Assembly (NCBI RefSeq): GCF_029868745.1 | Contig: NZ_JARWOP010000049.1 | Location: forward strand, 1-51,653 | Direction of reading: 5' to 3' | Length of the DNA: 51,653 nucleotides | DNA from: Nocardia wallacei | GTDB taxonomy: Bacteria; Actinomycetota; Actinomycetes; Mycobacteriales; Mycobacteriaceae | In this document: positions 24,956 through 32,916 of the stretch, piece by piece | How positions within the stretch are numbered: position 1 is the first letter of the stretch | Layout of the letters: every line of letters begins with the position of its first letter | The notes under the pieces: generated by a model | Seen by the model: the letters and a program-made list of their open reading frames with translations, nothing else | What the model was told of the DNA's origin: nothing | Databases searched by the model: none | Translations under genes and position numbers: made by a program

Positions 24956-25903
24956 TCACTCGGACGAGGTCAGCTGCGGATTCCAGTCGGGAGCGAGCCG
25001 GCGCTCCAGCCACTCGCGCAGCGCCGGGCCGTATTCCTCTCGCTCCAAAGCGAAATCGACCGCAGCACGAAGATAACCGCCCGGGTTGCCCAGGTCGTGG
25101 CGCGACCCACGGTGCACCACCACATGAACCGGATGACCCTCCGCGATCAGCAGCGAGATGGCGTCGGTGAGCTGCAGTTCGCCACCCGCGCCGGGCTCGA
25201 TGCGCCGCAGGGCGTCGAAGATCGCGCGATCGAGCAGATAGCGGCCGGCGGCGGCGTAGGTGGACGGCGCCTCGGCCAGCTCGGGCTTCTCGACCATGCC
25301 CTTGACACGCAGGACGTTCGGGTTCACCGCGTCGGGCACGGTGGCCACGTCGAAGACGCCGTACGCGCTGACCTGGTCCTTGGGCACGTCGATCGCGCAG
25401 AGCACGGTGCCGCCGCGCTTGCGGCGCACCCGGTCCATCACCTCCAGCACACCGCTGGGCAGCACCAGGTCGTCGGGCAGCAGTACCGCGATGGCGTCCT
25501 CGTCGGTGTCGAGCACCTGCTCGGCCTGCGCGACGGCATGGCCGAGGCCCAGCGGCTCCTCCTGCACGACCGAGGTCACGTCGAGCAGGCCCGGCGCCTT
25601 GCGGACCTTCTCCAGCAGCTGGAACTTGCCCCGCTCGGCGAGCGTGCTCTCGAGCATCAGGTCCTCGACGAAGTGCGCGACCACGCCGTCCTTGCCCGGC
25701 GAGGTGACGATCACCAGGCGGGACGCACCGGACTCGGCGGCCTCCGCCGCGACCAGTTCGATGCCGGGAGTGTCCACCACCGGCAGCAGTTCCTTCGGCA
25801 CGGTCTTGGTCGCGGGCAGGAACCGCGTTCCGAGCCCGGCCGCGGGCACCACCGCGGTGCGGAAACAGGCCTGCGGCGCGTCCGTTCCGGCGTCAGCTGT
25901 CAT
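24956..25903 (-). CDS. galU: UTP-glucose-1-phosphate uridylyltransferase
   Basis: GalU makes UDP-glucose from UTP and glucose-1-phosphate in the cytosol, for envelope polysaccharides and trehalose. The 315-residue protein has the nucleotidyltransferase signature VVPAAGLGTRFLPATKTVPKELLPV at about 17-41 (split here for brevity: AAGLGTRFLP and KTVPKELLPV), plus EEPLGLGHAV and DDLVLPSGVLEVM. It starts at ATG 25903 (MTADAGTD). The gene is divergent from the cyclo-ligase gene across a 283-bp gap. Confidence 0.95.
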   Translation of the reverse strand: MTADAGTDAPQACFRTAVVPAAGLGTRFLPATKTVPKELLPVVDTPGIELVAAEAAESGASRLVIVTSPGKDGVVAHFVEDLMLESTLAERGKFQLLEKVRKAPGLLDVTSVVQEEPLGLGHAVAQAEQVLDTDEDAIAVLLPDDLVLPSGVLEVMDRVRRKRGGTVLCAIDVPKDQVSAYGVFDVATVPDAVNPNVLRVKGMVEKPELAEAPSTYAAAGRYLLDRAIFDALRRIEPGAGGELQLTDAISLLIAEGHPVHVVVHRGSRHDLGNPGGYLRAAVDFALEREEYGPALREWLERRLAPDWNPQLTSSE

Positions 25904-26186
25904 GTCGCACACCCTATCCATCAGATTCGTCGGCCGGACCCGCTTCGACCGGGCCCGGCATCCGGAGAGCCTAAGCGTCGGCCGGGTGCGGCGCTTACCG
26001 GTGGCGGTCCGGAAACGGCCGGTCGAGCGGTTCACTCGACGAATCCGGTTCGGCACACGCACGCGGGGCGGCCACGGAGAACTCGGCCGACGCCCGGCCT
26101 GTGGTGGCACAGGATTACCCGTGGATCGGACGGAGAAACGCACCCGCAGGCAAGATCACACTCGGCACGGGTCCTATCGTGGTCGG

Positions 26187-26795
26187 GTGAATACGGCTGG
26201 TCAGCGCGACAAACAGCAGTGGCGCGCGGAGTTGTCGGCGCGCCGGGCCGCCGTCGGCGCGCAGGTCCGGAAGACCGAGGCGGACGCGCTGACCGCGGCC
26301 GTGGGGCGACTGGCCACCGAGTGGGCGGACGGTGCGTGGGTGGCCGCGTACGTGCCGGTGGGCGGCGAACCGGGCTCGACCGCGATGCTCGACGCGCTGC
26401 GTGCGGGCGGCGCCCGCGTACTGCTGCCGGTGACCGGGCCGCCCGGCCCGCTGGACTGGGCCGAGTACACCGGCGCCGGTTCGTTGCGCCGCGGGCGGTA
26501 CGGGCTACTGGAACCCGACGGTCCCCGATTGTCCACGGCCGCAATCGAATCGGCGCACGTGATCCTCGTCCCGGCGCTGGCCGTGGACCTCGAGGGAGTG
26601 CGGCTGGGTCGCGGTGCGGGATACTACGACCGCACCCTGCCCGCGGCGCGCGCCGATGCCCGGCTGGTCGCGGTCGTGCGCGACGACGAACTGGTGTCCC
26701 GGTTGCCGGAGGAACCACACGATCGGCGGATGGGCTGGGCGCTCACTCCCGGCGGCGGATTGCGGCGGCTGGGCAGGCGCGTGACCGGGAATTAA
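26187..26795 (+). CDS. 5-formyltetrahydrofolate cyclo-ligase
   Basis: The 202-residue enzyme converts 5-formyl-THF to 5,10-methenyl-THF with ATP. The family signature is the GRGAGYYDR loop near 143-151, with VPALAVDLEGVRLGRG before it, and an N-terminal basic helix (QWRAELSARRAAV). It starts at GTG 26187 in a frame that stays open far upstream. First gene of a plus-strand run with fmdB and the SAF gene. Confidence 0.93.
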   Translation: MNTAGQRDKQQWRAELSARRAAVGAQVRKTEADALTAAVGRLATEWADGAWVAAYVPVGGEPGSTAMLDALRAGGARVLLPVTGPPGPLDWAEYTGAGSLRRGRYGLLEPDGPRLSTAAIESAHVILVPALAVDLEGVRLGRGAGYYDRTLPAARADARLVAVVRDDELVSRLPEEPHDRRMGWALTPGGGLRRLGRRVTGN

Positions 26796-26861
26796 GGCCG
26801 GATTGGCACTGTTGGCACTGTCGGCTGTAGAGTGCCAACGACGGAGACTGTGGAGGTTCCT

Positions 26862-27200
26862 GTGCCTACTTACTCGTATCAGTGCACGCAGTGTGGTGAC
26901 AAATTCGACATCGTGCAGTCGTTCTCCGACGACACACTCACCACCTGCGAGAAGTGCAACGGTAAGCTGCGCAAGCTGTTCAACTCGGTCGGCATCGTTT
27001 TCAAGGGCAGCGGCTTCTACCGCACCGACAGCCGCAACGGTTCCTCGACCGCGAGCGATCCCGCCAAGGCCGACAGCTCGTCGTCCGGTTCGTCCAACGG
27101 CGCGGACTCGTCGAGTTCGTCGTCGTCCGACTCCAAGCCGTCGACCAGCACCTCCGCCAACGGCTCCAGCACGGCCACCACCGGTTCGGCGGTCGCTTGA
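26862..27200 (+). CDS. FmdB-type zinc ribbon protein
   Basis: A 112-residue protein starting at GTG 26862 behind TGGAGG. The N-terminal 60 residues form a zinc ribbon, PTYSYQCTQCGDKFD and TTCEKCNGKL, with two CxxC pairs, followed by the GFYRTDSR segment typical of FmdB. The C-terminal half is a Ser/Thr/Asn low-complexity tail. Family role is poorly known; it was once linked to regulation of formamide or amide use. Orthologue of Rv0991c by position. Confidence 0.92.
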   Translation: MPTYSYQCTQCGDKFDIVQSFSDDTLTTCEKCNGKLRKLFNSVGIVFKGSGFYRTDSRNGSSTASDPAKADSSSSGSSNGADSSSSSSSDSKPSTSTSANGSSTATTGSAVA

Positions 27201-27310
27201 GCGACGCTCGCCTCCGGCGAGTTTTCCACAGCATTCTCGTTATCCACAGCTCGGTGTCGACCAGCTGATTTCCGGCGCTGATCGGCGACGCCCGACGTAG
27301 CGTCCCGGGC

Positions 27311-27997
27311 ATGAGACGACGACCGCGCCGCGATGCCGACCTGGGCCGGGAACCGCACTGGGACAGGCTGATCCGATACCGCCCCGCGTGGGCGGATGCC
27401 GCGCTGGCCCGCCGTGTGCTCGCGGCCGCGCTCGTCGTACTGGCCGGAGCCCTGTACTTGCGCGGCGACCCCGACACGCACCCGGTCGACATCGTTGTCG
27501 CCGCACGCGATCTGTCGCCCGGCCACGTGCTGGAGACCGCCGATCTGCACCGCGTCCCCCGCCCTGCCGGCATGTTGCCGGAGGGCGCTCTCCGCGACGT
27601 CGCACCCGTACTGGGCGCCACGGTGACCGGGCCGGTGCGGGCGGGCGAGATACTCACCGACCTCCGCGTACTCGGCCCGCGGCTGGCCACGGCCGCCACC
27701 GGCGCGAGAGAGGCCCGCATCGTGCCGATTCGCTTGGCGGACAACGCTGTTGCCGACATCCTCCGCACCGGAGACCGGGTCGATGTGATCGCGGGCGCGG
27801 AGCACGCCGCCGAGGGCGCGCACGGTCCCGCGCCGCCGCACACGCTCGCCACCGATGCCGTGGTGGTGCTCATCGCGGGTGCCGCCAAGGCCCGTGGTTC
27901 CGACGAGCGAGTCGTGCTCGTCGCGCTGGATCCCGCGCCCGCCACCATCGTGGCGGCGGCCTCACTCACCAGCGCGCTGACCGTCGTCTTCCATTGA
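27311..27997 (+). CDS. SAF-domain, CpaB-like membrane protein
   Basis: A 228-residue protein with a basic cytosolic N-terminus, one transmembrane helix (about 36-52), and an extracytoplasmic SAF domain (about 58-125: VDIVVAARDLSPGHVLETADLH, split in two beta-clip strands), followed by a RcpC/CpaB-like region (IVPIRLADNAVADILRTGDRVDVI). In Flp-pilus loci such proteins are assembly factors, but no pilus gene is seen here; mycobacteria have a solitary relative at the same place. Confidence 0.82.
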   Translation: MRRRPRRDADLGREPHWDRLIRYRPAWADAALARRVLAAALVVLAGALYLRGDPDTHPVDIVVAARDLSPGHVLETADLHRVPRPAGMLPEGALRDVAPVLGATVTGPVRAGEILTDLRVLGPRLATAATGAREARIVPIRLADNAVADILRTGDRVDVIAGAEHAAEGAHGPAPPHTLATDAVVVLIAGAAKARGSDERVVLVALDPAPATIVAAASLTSALTVVFH

Positions 27998-28152
27998 CCG
28001 GCACGCGACCTTCACAAAGTTCGCCGAATATTTGCCTTCAACTCGAGTAGCATCCGGTCTACCCGATCCGAAACGCAGCCATCCACCGCGCTATACACCA
28101 CTACCAGCACTTCTGCCCGATGCCAGGGCGCGGTGAGGAGACAGGAGCCGCA

Positions 28153-28560
28153 ATGCTGAAGGGTTTCAAGGAGTTCCTGCTTCGCGGGAATGTGATCGAC
28201 TTGGCCGTCGCGGTGGTCCTGGGCACCGCCTTCGTCGCGATCGTCACGGCCTTCACCAACGGGATCATCAATCCGTTGCTCGCGCTGCTCGGCGAACAGA
28301 ACGAACTGGGTTGGGGCATCCAGCTCGACGCCGATAAACCGGCCACCTTCATCGCCGTCGGGCCGATCGTCACCGCCGCGATCAATTTCCTGATGATCGC
28401 GGCGATCCTGTACTTCGTGCTGGTGATGCCGGCGGCCAGGGCCAAGAAACGGTGGGGCGCGGCCACCAAGGACGAGGCGACCGAACTGGAACTGCTGCGC
28501 GAGATTCGCGATCTGCTCGCCGAGGGCGGCAAGAGCGCGGGCGGTCGGCACGAAACCTGA
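28153..28560 (+). CDS. mscL: Large-conductance mechanosensitive channel
   Basis: A 135-residue pentameric channel that opens under membrane tension to release solutes after osmotic downshock. MLKGFKEFLLRGNVIDLAVAV covers the N-terminal helix and start of TM1; TM2 is about residues 70-95 (AINFLMIAAILYFVLV), and a C-terminal amphipathic helix (ELELLREIRDLL) ends the protein. AGGAG precedes ATG 28153. A terminator follows at 28571. Confidence 0.97.
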   Translation: MLKGFKEFLLRGNVIDLAVAVVLGTAFVAIVTAFTNGIINPLLALLGEQNELGWGIQLDADKPATFIAVGPIVTAAINFLMIAAILYFVLVMPAARAKKRWGAATKDEATELELLREIRDLLAEGGKSAGGRHET

Positions 28561-28570
28561 ACACGACGGA

Positions 28571-28593
28571 CCCGGCGCCGGGATGGCGCCGGG
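28571..28593. terminator. Terminator between mscL and the porin gene
   Basis: A perfect 9-bp stem CCCGGCGCC/GGCGCCGGG (28571-28579, 28585-28593) with a 5-nt loop lies 10 bp past mscL and 29 bp past the end of the opposing porin gene; it can serve both strands. Confidence 0.75.
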
Positions 28594-28621
28594 CCCCTCG
28601 GTTATCGGTTCGTACCGGTGA

Positions 28622-29302
28622 TCAGCCGATGCTGAAGGGCTGACCCCACACCGTCACCCAGGAGATGACGTTGTCGGTCTCGACCTCGACGCTCACGAAC
28701 GACCGCGCCTGCGCGTAGCCGCCGCAGCCGTTGAGGCCGATGGTCTCGTCGGCCCAGGACACCGAGCCGCTGTTGCCCTTGAACTTGTTGCGCTTCTTGT
28801 GCGCCTCGTTGCCGTAGTCGTCGGCCTGCTCCAGATCGAGCACGTAGAACGACTGCGCCTGACCGGGTCCGAGGGTCAGGTCACCGCCGCCGCTGCCCTT
28901 GACCGACGGGGTGACATTGCCTTCGGTGTCCCACGACGCGCCCGCCTCCGGGCCACCGTTGACGCCGCCGCCATCGATGTTGACCTGGCAGCCGACGACG
29001 TAACCGGGGTAGATGCTGCCGCCGGTGGCACTGGTGTCACCGCCGATGTCCACATGGGCGCTGCCGGTGACCCACGCATTGCGGTGCACCGGAGTCGAAC
29101 CCATGGACGGATTGATGTTCGCCGATTCGCCGTCGACCCAGATGTGCACGACGGTGCCGTCGGACAGGGTCTTGGTGAGTTCCGCGCCCGGCAGCGGGAT
29201 GAATGTGTCGGCGTTGGCTGCACCGGTGGAGAAAAGGCCTAGAGCGGCGGTCGCGACAGCGCCGATACCGGCCGCACGGGCCACGGTCTTACGGATGTTC
29301 AT
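28622..29302 (-). CDS. MspA-family porin (second copy)
   Basis: A 226-residue protein with a Sec signal peptide cleaved near ANA-DTF (about residue 31). The mature part has the MspA pattern: FIPLPGAELTKTLSDGTVVHI, a central GYVVGCQVNI, LTLGPGQAQSF, and the C-terminal CGGYAQARSFVSVEVET with the final GQPFSIG. MspA porins are octameric goblets in the mycolate outer membrane that admit small hydrophilic solutes. A loop with KKRNKFKG is basic, unlike its neighbour. ATG 29302 follows GAGGGA. It lies 58 bp after the first porin, in tandem. Confidence 0.92.
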   Translation of the reverse strand: MNIRKTVARAAGIGAVATAALGLFSTGAANADTFIPLPGAELTKTLSDGTVVHIWVDGESANINPSMGSTPVHRNAWVTGSAHVDIGGDTSATGGSIYPGYVVGCQVNIDGGGVNGGPEAGASWDTEGNVTPSVKGSGGGDLTLGPGQAQSFYVLDLEQADDYGNEAHKKRNKFKGNSGSVSWADETIGLNGCGGYAQARSFVSVEVETDNVISWVTVWGQPFSIG

Positions 29303-29360
29303 AACGAGTCCCTCAATGAATCGCTTTACGCGGTAATGGTTTTGGCGGAATCGACCAACG

Positions 29361-30038
29361 TCAGCCGATGGAGAACGGCTGCCCGTAGAGAGTGGTCTTC
29401 GAGTAGTGGTCACCGACGACCTCGACGACCGTGTACGACCGCGCCTGGGCATAACCCGCGCAATTCTGGATCTCGATCTCCGCATCCTGGTACTCGACCG
29501 AGTAGCGGCCGGGCTTCGTGATGTCCTTGTAGTCGATCTGGACGAACTTCACGTCGCCGGGGCCGAGTTCCAGGCCGATGGAACCGCCGATGCTCGCATC
29601 GGTCATGCTGACGCCGCCGGAGATACCGGCGGAGATGGCATCGGAACCGATGTTGACCTGGCAACCGACTATGTAGCCGGAGTTCACCTGGGACGCGCCG
29701 TGCGTGGACGAATTGTTCGTTCCCGGCGCGTTGAGTGGACCGTTGTTCGGGCCGACCTCCGCTTCGGGAGCGTTCGGCACGTCGGCGATGGCGTTACCCG
29801 ACACCCACACGGTGCGGCCCGCACCGTTGGCTGCCAGAGACGGTGAAATGGTTGCGTGCTCTCCGGTGCGCGTGATGACAACGCCATTGGGACCTACCTT
29901 GTGACCGTCCGGCAACGGTACGAAGGTGTCGGCGTTGGCAGCACCGGTGGAGAAAAGGCCGATGGCAACGGCCGCAGCTGCGCCGATACCCGCGAAGCGG
30001 GCACCACGCCGCAGACCGATGGTGCGGTTCTCGCTCAT
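29361..30038 (-). CDS. MspA-family porin (first copy)
   Basis: A 225-residue paralogue of the downstream gene, with the same signal peptide core (AIGLFSTGAANA), FVPLPDGHKV, GYIVGCQVNI, LGPGDVKFVQID, and the ending CAGYAQARSYTVVEVV ... GQPFSIG. The loop that differs most is around residues 90-115 (acidic and Asn-rich). ATG 30038 has a GAGGGGAAG site; an ATG four codons earlier lacks one. Upstream lie a short hairpin (30065-30085) and a CRP-like palindrome (30317-30332). Confidence 0.92.
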   Translation of the reverse strand: MSENRTIGLRRGARFAGIGAAAAVAIGLFSTGAANADTFVPLPDGHKVGPNGVVITRTGEHATISPSLAANGAGRTVWVSGNAIADVPNAPEAEVGPNNGPLNAPGTNNSSTHGASQVNSGYIVGCQVNIGSDAISAGISGGVSMTDASIGGSIGLELGPGDVKFVQIDYKDITKPGRYSVEYQDAEIEIQNCAGYAQARSYTVVEVVGDHYSKTTLYGQPFSIG

Positions 30039-30447
30039 ACTTCCCCTCATCAGGTTCTAACTGTCAACCTCGGCTTTCGAGGTTGAAAAGCGGGTCCCTT
30101 CAGGCCCAGCTCAGTTTGTCGCTGGCTTGTTGCCGCCGTGTAACCGACGCCAAATTTCCGGCAACGACAACCAACGGTCGGAACTGGGCACTGTTCCGCT
30201 GAGGTCGGCGCCGGCACGCCTTGCTCGAGCCGTTGGGATCCGCAGGTGTAGCAGCCCAAAGTGGGACATTAAACGCACCGGCATCTACCTGACAACGCAA
30301 GGCCCTGCAAACGAGGTGTGATCTGGATCACGCAACAATGCGCGACATATCACGTTTTACGCATAAATGCTGTGAGCGCTCCCAATCGAGGGGTGATCGG
30401 AGCGATGACACATACGAGACGTTGTGATAGCGCCGTGATGCGACGGG
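30039..30447. other. Porin upstream region
   Basis: A 409-bp gap between the first porin and the small gene at 30448, both minus strand, so it should hold the porin promoter and long leader. Visible elements are a perfect 8-bp hairpin CAACCTCG-GCTTT-CGAGGTTG at 30065-30085, which would fold in the mRNA just before the ribosome binding site, and a CRP/GlxR-like site at 30317-30332. No coding frame is convincing. Confidence 0.5.
30317..30332. promoter_or_regulatory. CRP/GlxR-like binding site upstream of porin
   Basis: TGTGATCTGGATCACG matches TGTGA-N6-TCACA, the cAMP receptor family consensus, at nine of ten positions. It lies 280 bp before the porin start. CRP-family proteins of actinomycetes bind this sequence; control of the porin is inferred. 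Confidence 0.5.
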
Positions 30448-30666
30448 TCAGCCGTGATGAGGGGGTACTTGTGAACGCAACCAGTCGTCCGGCGAGCCCG
30501 CCCGTTCGCCGTCGGGCGACCGTTCGTCACTGGTTGTTTGCGGAAGGGTATCTCCGAAGATGCGGGCCAGTCGCGCCGCATCGGACTCCGGACGAACGCG
30601 ACCCCGCGTCGAGTCGTCGGAACGGCTCGGGCGCGGGGTCGGGTCGTCTTGCTCGGTGTGGCTCAC
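30448..30666 (-). CDS. Small hydrophilic protein coupled to moaB
   Basis: A 72-residue charged, Pro-rich protein without cysteine or membrane segment, ending DDWLRSQVPPHHG. Its GTG start overlaps the stop of the MoaB-like gene by four bases (GTGA at 30663-30666), and the central ESDAARLARIFGDTLP looks helical. The overlap and the end motif, which I recall from related small actinomycete proteins, argue that it is real. Function unknown. Confidence 0.6.
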   Translation of the reverse strand: MSHTEQDDPTPRPSRSDDSTRGRVRPESDAARLARIFGDTLPQTTSDERSPDGERAGSPDDWLRSQVPPHHG

Positions 30667-31256
30667 TCGTCCAATCCGGACAGCTCGTCGATGACCCGGG
30701 CGGCCAGCGGGCTCAGTGTGGCCATGCCGTCGCGCACGGCGGCCCGGGTGCCGGGCAGGTTGACCACCAGCGTGCTGCCGGAGACACCGGCCAGCCCGCG
30801 CGAGAGGCCAGCGTCGAGGGAACCGGCGGCCAGCCCGGAGGAGCGCAGCGCCTCACTGATGCCTGGCAGCTCGCGATCGAGCACCTCGGAGGTGACCTCC
30901 GGTGTCACGTCGCGCGGGGACATGCCGGTACCGCCGACCGAGATCACCAGATCGACGCCGCCGATGACGGCGGTGTTGAGCGCGTTGCGGATCTCGACCT
31001 CGTCGTTGGCGACCAGCACCGTGGCGTCGACCAGGAATCCGGCCTCGGTGAGCAGCTCGGTGACCAGCGGCCCCAGCGAATCCACCGCGCCGTGCGCGGT
31101 ACGGTCGTCGACTACCACCACAAGTGCACGGCCGGCCACAGCGGCATCCATTTCCATGTTGCTCACCGTAGCGTCCAGCTGTGACATCGGCGCAGTGTCC
31201 CCGGGGCGTGGACGGCGGTCGTCCAGCACCGTGACCGGGCGCGGGCGGCGGTTCAT
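30663..31256 (-). CDS. MoaB/Mog-family molybdopterin-type protein
   Basis: A 197-residue protein with the MogA/MoaB fold: ALVVVVDDRTAHGAVDSLGPLV, the DLVISVGGTGMSPRDVTPEV active loop (GGTGxSxRD) and NLPGTRAAVRDGM. It would bind molybdopterin or adenylate it. The start ATG 31256 overlaps pepD by four bases; it is the counterpart of Rv0984 (moaB2), which is also cotranscribed with pepD. An internal Met near residue 24 is an alternative start. Confidence 0.88.
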   Translation of the reverse strand: MNRRPRPVTVLDDRRPRPGDTAPMSQLDATVSNMEMDAAVAGRALVVVVDDRTAHGAVDSLGPLVTELLTEAGFLVDATVLVANDEVEIRNALNTAVIGGVDLVISVGGTGMSPRDVTPEVTSEVLDRELPGISEALRSSGLAAGSLDAGLSRGLAGVSGSTLVVNLPGTRAAVRDGMATLSPLAARVIDELSGLDE

Positions 31257-32773
31257 CGGCCTCCCTCCGCGGGCGCCGCGGCGAGGGTCACCTCGGCGGT
31301 CTTCGGGTTCTGTCCCTTGTCGTCGGTATAGGTGATCTTCACCTTGTCCCCCGGCTGATGTGAGCGGATGGCGGCGACCAGGGCGTTGCCCGAGTCGATG
31401 ACCTGACTGTCGACCCTGGTCACCACCGTGCCGGGCGGGATGCCGGCCTTGGCCGCCGGGCCGTCCGGGGTGACGTCCTGCACCCGAGCGCCGTTCATGT
31501 CGTCGGCGCGCGACACGGTAATGCCGACCTGGGCATACGTCGCGCGACCGGTCTTGATCAGCTGATCGGCGACCCGGCGCGCCTGGTCGACCGGAATGGC
31601 GAAACCGAGCCCGATCGAACCGCTCTGCTGTCCGGTGAGTTCCGAGGAGCCGAGCGTCGCGATCGCGGTATTGATCCCGATGAGATTGCCGTTCATATCG
31701 ACCAGCGCGCCACCGGAGTTGCCGGGGTTGATCGGCGCGTCGGTCTGGATCGCGGAGATGACCGAAGCCGGTTCGGCGCCGCCTTCGCCGCTGGCGGAGA
31801 CCGGGCGATTCAGGGCGGACACGATGCCGGTGGTCACCGTTCCGGCCAGGCCGAGTGGGGAGCCGACCGCGACCACCGACTGGCCGACCTGGAGGTTCTG
31901 CGAGGAGCCCAGTTCGATGGGTGTCAGGCCGGTCTTGTCGGCCTTGATGACGGCCAGGTCCGACACCGGATCGAGGCCGACGACGGTCGCGCCGGCGACG
32001 CTGCCGTCGCTGAACTGCACCTCGATCTTCGCGTTCGGCCCGGCGCCGCTGGCGACGTGGTTGTTGGTGAGGATCATTCCGTCCGAGGAGAGCACCACGC
32101 CCGAGCCCTCACCCTGCGCGCGGGCCCCGACCACCTGGATCATGACGACGCTGGGCACCACCTTCTGCGCCACCGCGGGGACGGTGCCCGCGGGTGCGTT
32201 GGCGGCGGGCTGCCCGGACTTGGGCGACGGGGCATTCAACGCATTGATCGACGTGGACGATCCACCGTCGTCCGAACCGCTGACGAGCGCGCCGACCGCA
32301 CCTCCGACGCCACCACTGACCAGAGCCAGCGCCACGGCACCGGCGATCAGGCCCGCCCGCCCGCGACGTCCCGGCGTCCCCGGATACCCGGCCGACGCCG
32401 CGGGATACCCGACACCCTGGCCGGGCGGATACGGCGGCAGCGGAGCTGTCTGCTGATCCCCCATCCCGTACACGGCATGCTCGGCATTCGGCCCCTGCGG
32501 ACCGTATGCCTGATTCGGGCCATAGGAAACGCCCGAATCCTGCACGACACCCGGACCCTGCGGTGAGTTCGGGGGCGGGGTTGGGGCCCATGGGCTTTGC
32601 GGGACGTATGGGTCCTGTTGGGGCTGACCTGGATACGGCTGCTGGGGGGTGGGGGCGCTCGATGCGGGCCGCGGGTCGGATTGCGGCTGGGCGGGGCGCG
32701 GGGCGTCGGGGTGCGAGGCCGGGCCGCTCGGCGCGGCCGACTCGTCCCGCGTGTCCTTCGAGTCCTCGGTCAT
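31253..32773 (-). CDS. pepD: HtrA-like serine protease PepD
   Basis: The 506-residue protease has a Pro/Gln-rich cytosolic part (1-130), one transmembrane helix (about 140-162), a trypsin-like domain with the triad His (TNNHVASG), Asp (DPVSDLAVIK) and Ser (NPGNSGGAL), and a C-terminal PDZ domain (about 400-500). It acts outside the membrane as protease and chaperone in envelope stress. In M. tuberculosis it is controlled by MprAB and feeds back on that system. The upstream direct repeat at 32817-32836 is a candidate MprA site. ATG 32773 is preceded by GAGGAG and GAGAGAA. Confidence 0.95.
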   Translation of the reverse strand: MTEDSKDTRDESAAPSGPASHPDAPRPAQPQSDPRPASSAPTPQQPYPGQPQQDPYVPQSPWAPTPPPNSPQGPGVVQDSGVSYGPNQAYGPQGPNAEHAVYGMGDQQTAPLPPYPPGQGVGYPAASAGYPGTPGRRGRAGLIAGAVALALVSGGVGGAVGALVSGSDDGGSSTSINALNAPSPKSGQPAANAPAGTVPAVAQKVVPSVVMIQVVGARAQGEGSGVVLSSDGMILTNNHVASGAGPNAKIEVQFSDGSVAGATVVGLDPVSDLAVIKADKTGLTPIELGSSQNLQVGQSVVAVGSPLGLAGTVTTGIVSALNRPVSASGEGGAEPASVISAIQTDAPINPGNSGGALVDMNGNLIGINTAIATLGSSELTGQQSGSIGLGFAIPVDQARRVADQLIKTGRATYAQVGITVSRADDMNGARVQDVTPDGPAAKAGIPPGTVVTRVDSQVIDSGNALVAAIRSHQPGDKVKITYTDDKGQNPKTAEVTLAAAPAEGGR

Positions 32774-32816
32774 TTCTCTCGTTTCTCCTCGAGTCTGCCG
32801 CCTAGTGTGGTGACGC

Positions 32817-32836
32817 CGACTGAGAGCGGACTGAGA
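32817..32836 (-). promoter_or_regulatory. Candidate MprA box before pepD
   Basis: CGACTGAGA and GGACTGAGA, 11 bp apart start to start. The 20-bp block differs by one base from the block before mprA (35101-35120). It lies 44 bp before the pepD start. Family knowledge: MprA binds paired direct repeats before mprA and pepD. Confidence 0.75.
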
Positions 32837-32916
32837 TCGCACTATCAGTTGTCCGAGACATCCGTGCCTGCCTCTCGTCATCCTAGGGTTGCCCCGGCTC
32901 GCGCTCCGAACCGGAT

